64,000 nt of DNA from Kitasatospora sp. NBC_00458 (GTDB lineage: Bacteria > Actinomycetota > Actinomycetes > Streptomycetales > Streptomycetaceae): the NCBI RefSeq assembly GCF_036013975.1, contig NZ_CP107904.1:2604001-2668000 (forward strand). Reading direction: 5' to 3'. Each line of letters opens with the position of its first letter. Within the stretch, counting starts at the first letter, position 1. The position numbers and the translations under genes were made by a program. This document shows positions 60,185-64,000 of this stretch, piece after piece. The notes beneath the pieces are model-generated. The model was given only the letters and a program-made list of their open reading frames with translations, was not told where the DNA came from and did no database searches.

Positions 60185-61035
60185 TTCTCTTCACTTCCCA
60201 TGGTCGTGATGCCGGAGGGCACCGCGCCGGTCTGACCCTTGGCCCGGAGCTCCTTCAGGTGAAGGTCGTACTCGGCACGGTCGACGACCTTCACGTTGAA
60301 CAGCATGCGCGAGTGGTCGACGCCGCAGAGCTCGGCGCACTTGCCCCTGTACTCGCCCTTGACGGTCGGGGTGACCTCGAACCGGTTCACCACGCCCGGC
60401 ACGACGTCCATCTTCATCAGGAAGTTGATGGGCCAGAAGTCGTGGATGACGTCACGAGAGGTGAGGCGGAACTGCACCGTCTCGTTGACCGGCAGGTACA
60501 GGGTCGGCGCCGCTTCCGGGGTGCCCACCTCGTACGCCGCGTCCTGGTTGGCCGGGTCGGGGTTCTCGGTGTTCTCGTAGTTGAACGCCCAGCTCCACTG
60601 GAAGCCCACCACGTTGACCGTGTGCTGCGGCTTCTCGGAGACGGCGATCAGCTTCGACTCGTCGCGGGCGACGAAGTAGAAGAGGACCGACACGATGATG
60701 ATGGGGACCGCGGTGTAGAGCGCCTCGATGGGCACGTTGTACCGGGTCTGCGGAGGGACCTGCACACCGGTGCGGCTGCGCCGGTGGAAGATCACGCTCC
60801 AGATGATCAGACCCCACATCAGTACGCCGACCACCAGCGCCGCGATCCAGGAGCCCTGCCACATGTGGAGGACCAGGGGTCCTTCCTCGGTGACGGGACT
60901 CGGGAGGCCAAGCCTGGGGAGGTCGTTGGCCGAGCAGCCGGTGGCGGTCGCGATGACGAGGCCCAGTGCCAGCGCCTGAGGCAGCTTCCGCCGCATCGTG
61001 CGCCGCGGCGAGCGGTCGGAGCCGTTGGGACTCAC
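60181..61035 (-). CDS. ctaC: Cytochrome c oxidase (aa3) subunit II
   Basis: The start is GTG 61035: GGAAGG lies seven bases upstream, and the N terminus (V)[11 protein letters not shown] is the streptomycete norm; longer frames are shadows. The 284-residue lipoprotein has a signal peptide with lipobox ATGC. Two membrane spans follow, then the Cu-A domain. Copper ligands lie in [12 protein letters not shown], with the upstream His in [16 protein letters not shown] is the aromatic electron-entry region. A TAGGGT hexamer at 61141-61146 is the likely -10, about 105 bases upstream. Confidence 0.95.
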   Translation of the reverse strand: MSPNGSDRSPRRTMRRKLPQALALGLVIATATGCSANDLPRLGLPSPVTEEGPLVLHMWQGSWIAALVVGVLMWGLIIWSVIFHRRSRTGVQVPPQTRYNVPIEALYTAVPIIIVSVLFYFVARDESKLIAVSEKPQHTVNVVGFQWSWAFNYENTENPDPANQDAAYEVGTPEAAPTLYLPVNETVQFRLTSRDVIHDFWPINFLMKMDVVPGVVNRFEVTPTVKGEYRGKCAELCGVDHSRMLFNVKVVDRAEYDLHLKELRAKGQTGAVPSGITTMGSEEK

Positions 61036-61395
61036 GTAGCGCCTTCCCGAAGTCTCGCCCGCCTTCGCGTCGCCCCGGCGAGGTTGTTCCCTCCCCGGCG
61101 ACCCGACCACGGGCACGGTTTGAATGCTTATGCGGGCCAAACCCTACTCCAGCCTTATGCGCTGCTGACGGGCAGGTCCCGGTAACGCGCCGCCCGGACA
61201 CCCGATCAGGCCCGGCAGGGGCTGCGCCGCAGGTCATCCTAGGCATTCGGGGTCCGTACGCCCGATCGGGGGATGACCTCGGACGACGTACGTGACAGTC
61301 CGTCGGACGCGGACTATTCGGACATTCGGGGTGATCGACTGACGGCGGGTAAGCACCCGGGGCGGCCCGGAATACACCCGGGAGTGTCGTTAAAT
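61036..61395. other. Divergent region between ctaC and the cysteine desulfurase fusion
   Basis: No separate gene is visible. The ctaC promoter (-10 TAGGGT at 61141-61146 on the minus strand) lies here. To the right, near 61390, is an AT-rich GTTAAAT just before the + strand gene, whose exact start is uncertain. An in-frame extension upstream from 61384 would include a TTA codon, which is rare here. Confidence 0.45.
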
Positions 61396-62829
61396 GTGAC
61401 CGTGTACTTCGATGTGGCCTCCACCGCACCGCTCCACCCCGTCGCACGGCAGGCGCTGACCGCCGCCCTGGACGAGGGATGGGCCGACCCCGCCCGGCTC
61501 TACCGCTCGGGCCGGCAGGCCCGGATGCTGCTGGACGCCGCCCGCGAGACCGTGGCCGGGGTGCTCGGCTGCCGGGCCGACGAGATCGCCTTCACCGCGA
61601 GCGGCACCCAGGCGGTGCACCTCGGGGTGCTGGGCGCGCTGGCCGGGAACCGCCGGCGCGGCGGGCACCTGGCGCACTCCGCCGTCGAGCACTCCAGCGT
61701 GCTGCACGCCGCCGAACGGCACGAGGCCGGCGGCGGCGAGGTCTCCGTCGTCCCGGTCGACCGCTACGGCCGGGCGACCCCCGAGGGGTTCGCGGCGGCG
61801 CTGCGGCCGGACACCGCGCTCGCCGTGCTGCAGTCCGCCAACCACGAGGTGGGCACCGTCCAGCCGGTCGCCGAGGTGGCCGGGGTCTGCGGGGACGTGC
61901 CGCTGCTGGTGGACGCGGCCCAGAGCGCCGGTCGGGTGGACGTGCCGCGCGGCTGGTCGCTGCTGACCGCCAGCGCCCACAAGTGGGGCGGGCCGGCCGG
62001 GGTCGGGGTGCTCGCCGTGCGCAAGGGCGTCCGGTACTCCTCGCCGCTGCCCGCCGACGAGCGCGAGGCCGGCCGGGTGCCGGGGTACGTCAACGTGCCG
62101 GCGATCGTCGCGGCGGCGGCCTCGCTGCGGGCGGTGCGGGCCGAGGCCGACCGGGAGAACGCCCGGCTGCACGCCCTGGTCGAGCGGATCCGGGCCGGGG
62201 TGCCGCGACTGGTGCCCGAGGTGGAGGTGGTGGGCGACCCGGTGCGGCGGCTGCCGCACGTCGTCACCTTCTCCTGCCTCTACGTGGACGGCGAGGTGCT
62301 GCTGACCGAGCTGGACCGGGCCGGCTTCGCGGTCTCCTCCGGCTCCTCCTGCACCTCGTCCACCCTGACCCCCAGCCACGTGCTGGCCGCGATGGGCGTG
62401 CTCACCGAGGGGAACGTCCGGGTCTCGCTGCCGTTCGGCACCGCGGAGGCGGACGTCGAACGGTTCCTGTCCGTGCTGCCCGGACTGGTGGCCGGCGTCC
62501 GCGCCCCGCTCGGACTGAACCTGTCCCTGCCGGCCCGGTCCGGGTCCGGCTCCGGGGAGCAGGAGCCGGCGCAGGAGCCGGCGGAGGAGCCGGCGACCGT
62601 CCTCGACGCCCTCGGCAAGCGCTGCCCGCTGCCCGTCATCGAGCTGGCGAAGCGGATCGGCGGGGTGCCGGTGGGCGGGACGATCGCGGTGCTGGCCGAC
62701 GACGAGGCGGCCCGGCTGGACGTCCCGGCCTGGTGCGGGATGCGCGGGCAGGAGTACCTGGGCGAGGCCCCGGCCGCCGAGTACGGCGGCGACCGGGGCA
62801 CGGCCTACCTGGTGCGGCGGACCGCTTGA
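61396..62829 (+). CDS. Cysteine desulfurase fused to a TusA-type sulfur carrier domain
   Basis: I take GTG 61396 as the start; GTG 61402 is equally possible. The 477-residue protein has a NifS/IscS part (~1-385): YFDVASTAPLHPVARQAL, AFTASGTQAVHLG, AVEHSSVLHA, and VDAAQSAGRVDVP. The Schiff-base Lys is in TASAHKWGGPAGVG (about 195), and the catalytic Cys in SSGSSCTSSTLTPSH (about 318). After a Glu/Pro-rich linker, a TusA/SirA domain (~400-477) begins VLDALGKRCPLPVIELAKRIG, where the CPxP Cys accepts persulfide. The fusion should pass sulfur from the desulfurase to the carrier in one chain. The final acceptor is unknown; cofactors or tRNA are possible. Confidence 0.9.
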   Translation: MTVYFDVASTAPLHPVARQALTAALDEGWADPARLYRSGRQARMLLDAARETVAGVLGCRADEIAFTASGTQAVHLGVLGALAGNRRRGGHLAHSAVEHSSVLHAAERHEAGGGEVSVVPVDRYGRATPEGFAAALRPDTALAVLQSANHEVGTVQPVAEVAGVCGDVPLLVDAAQSAGRVDVPRGWSLLTASAHKWGGPAGVGVLAVRKGVRYSSPLPADEREAGRVPGYVNVPAIVAAAASLRAVRAEADRENARLHALVERIRAGVPRLVPEVEVVGDPVRRLPHVVTFSCLYVDGEVLLTELDRAGFAVSSGSSCTSSTLTPSHVLAAMGVLTEGNVRVSLPFGTAEADVERFLSVLPGLVAGVRAPLGLNLSLPARSGSGSGEQEPAQEPAEEPATVLDALGKRCPLPVIELAKRIGGVPVGGTIAVLADDEAARLDVPAWCGMRGQEYLGEAPAAEYGGDRGTAYLVRRTA

Positions 62830-62835
62830 GGCGGA

Positions 62836-63822
<987 letters not shown>

Positions 63823-63977
63823 TCAGAATGGCGGCAGGGCCATGGGACGGCGGGGGTGGAACCCACCCACGGTACCCGGCGGGAGGTGGGGGCCAGCAAG
63901 AATGCCTCGCACGGCACCCCCCGCCCCCGGCCGTGTACTACCCCCCGGTAGCTCTGGTGGGGGCCGGAGGACCGGCC

Positions 63978-63983
63978 TAGGGT
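63978..63983 (+). promoter_or_regulatory. Possible -10 (TAGGGT) of a gene beyond the right end
   Basis: The last 187 bases contain no gene. TAGGGT on the + strand is identical to the hexamers before the NlpC/P60 genes and ctaC. It would serve a gene starting outside the window. Confidence 0.35.
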
Positions 63984-64000
63984 CGCTGACAGGGGCCGTT

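Noticed and set aside
61273..61395. N-terminal extension of the desulfurase fusion from 61273
   Set aside because: It would add 41 Asp/Gly-rich residues and a TTA codon; cysteine desulfurases begin close to YFDVAST.

Overview
This window is chromosomal DNA of a very GC-rich actinomycete, almost certainly a streptomycete (Streptomyces or Kitasatospora). Third codon positions are nearly all G or C. GTG and TTG starts are common. The gene order matches, as far as I remember them, the conserved S. coelicolor core around SCO2097-SCO2158. The gene content also tracks the M. tuberculosis block Rv2172c-Rv2202c (metF, idsA2, Rv2175c, pknL, aroG, acyltransferase, ArsA-like, SRPBCC, fadD15, glycosyltransferase, NlpC/P60, trpD, ctaE-qcrCAB, ctaC, adoK). 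I found no rRNA, tRNA, CRISPR, insertion sequence, prophage or integration site. This is vertically inherited core chromosome, not an island.

Layout. 1-4.1 kb: the tail of a MoxR ATPase with its DUF58 and membrane transglutaminase partners. 4.3-10.2 kb: small conserved membrane proteins, a methyltransferase, a HEPN-type protein and a CrtI-like flavoprotein. 10.3-17.3 kb: metF, a polyprenyl synthetase and thiamine biosynthesis (thiE on one strand; a TPP riboswitch with thiO-thiS-thiG on the other), plus an Rv2175c-like DNA-binding protein. 17.4-21 kb: a PASTA Ser/Thr kinase, a sulfite-oxidase-like protein, and the bacterioferritin pair bfr/bfd with an iron box. 21-24.7 kb: aromatic biosynthesis (class II DAHP synthase divergent from a trp attenuator and fused trpEG). 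24.8-36 kb: an acyltransferase/two-component operon, a hydrolase, glucokinase, an ArsA-like pseudo-ATPase, an SRPBCC protein and an acyl-CoA synthetase. 36-44.2 kb: envelope functions (GT4 and GT87 glycosyltransferases, a secreted HExxH protein, three tandem NlpC/P60 hydrolases, one with a c-di-AMP riboswitch). 44.4-51.2 kb: an NYN protein, a rhomboid protease, an Lrp-type RAM protein, a class V aminotransferase behind a SAM-IV riboswitch, trpD and a degenerate receiver protein. 51.6-61 kb: the aerobic respiratory chain (ctaE-qcrC-qcrA-qcrB on + and ctaC-ctaD-ctaF on -), interrupted by a GntR regulator and an L,D-transpeptidase. 61.4-63.8 kb: a cysteine desulfurase-TusA fusion and a PfkB/adenosine-type kinase.

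Regulation is the richest layer. Three metabolite riboswitches (TPP, c-di-AMP, SAM-IV) and a translation-coupled trp attenuator lie in one window. Six starts have a TANNNT -10 hexamer ending 6-7 nt before the start codon, the signature of leaderless mRNAs. The least expected structural observations are a secreted metallopeptidase whose coding sequence probably begins at a CTG, a P-loop-less ArsA-like protein, and a perfect inverted repeat whose proximal arm holds the trpD ribosome binding site. I did not find a wholly new multi-gene defence or biosynthetic system; the window is mostly conserved housekeeping DNA.
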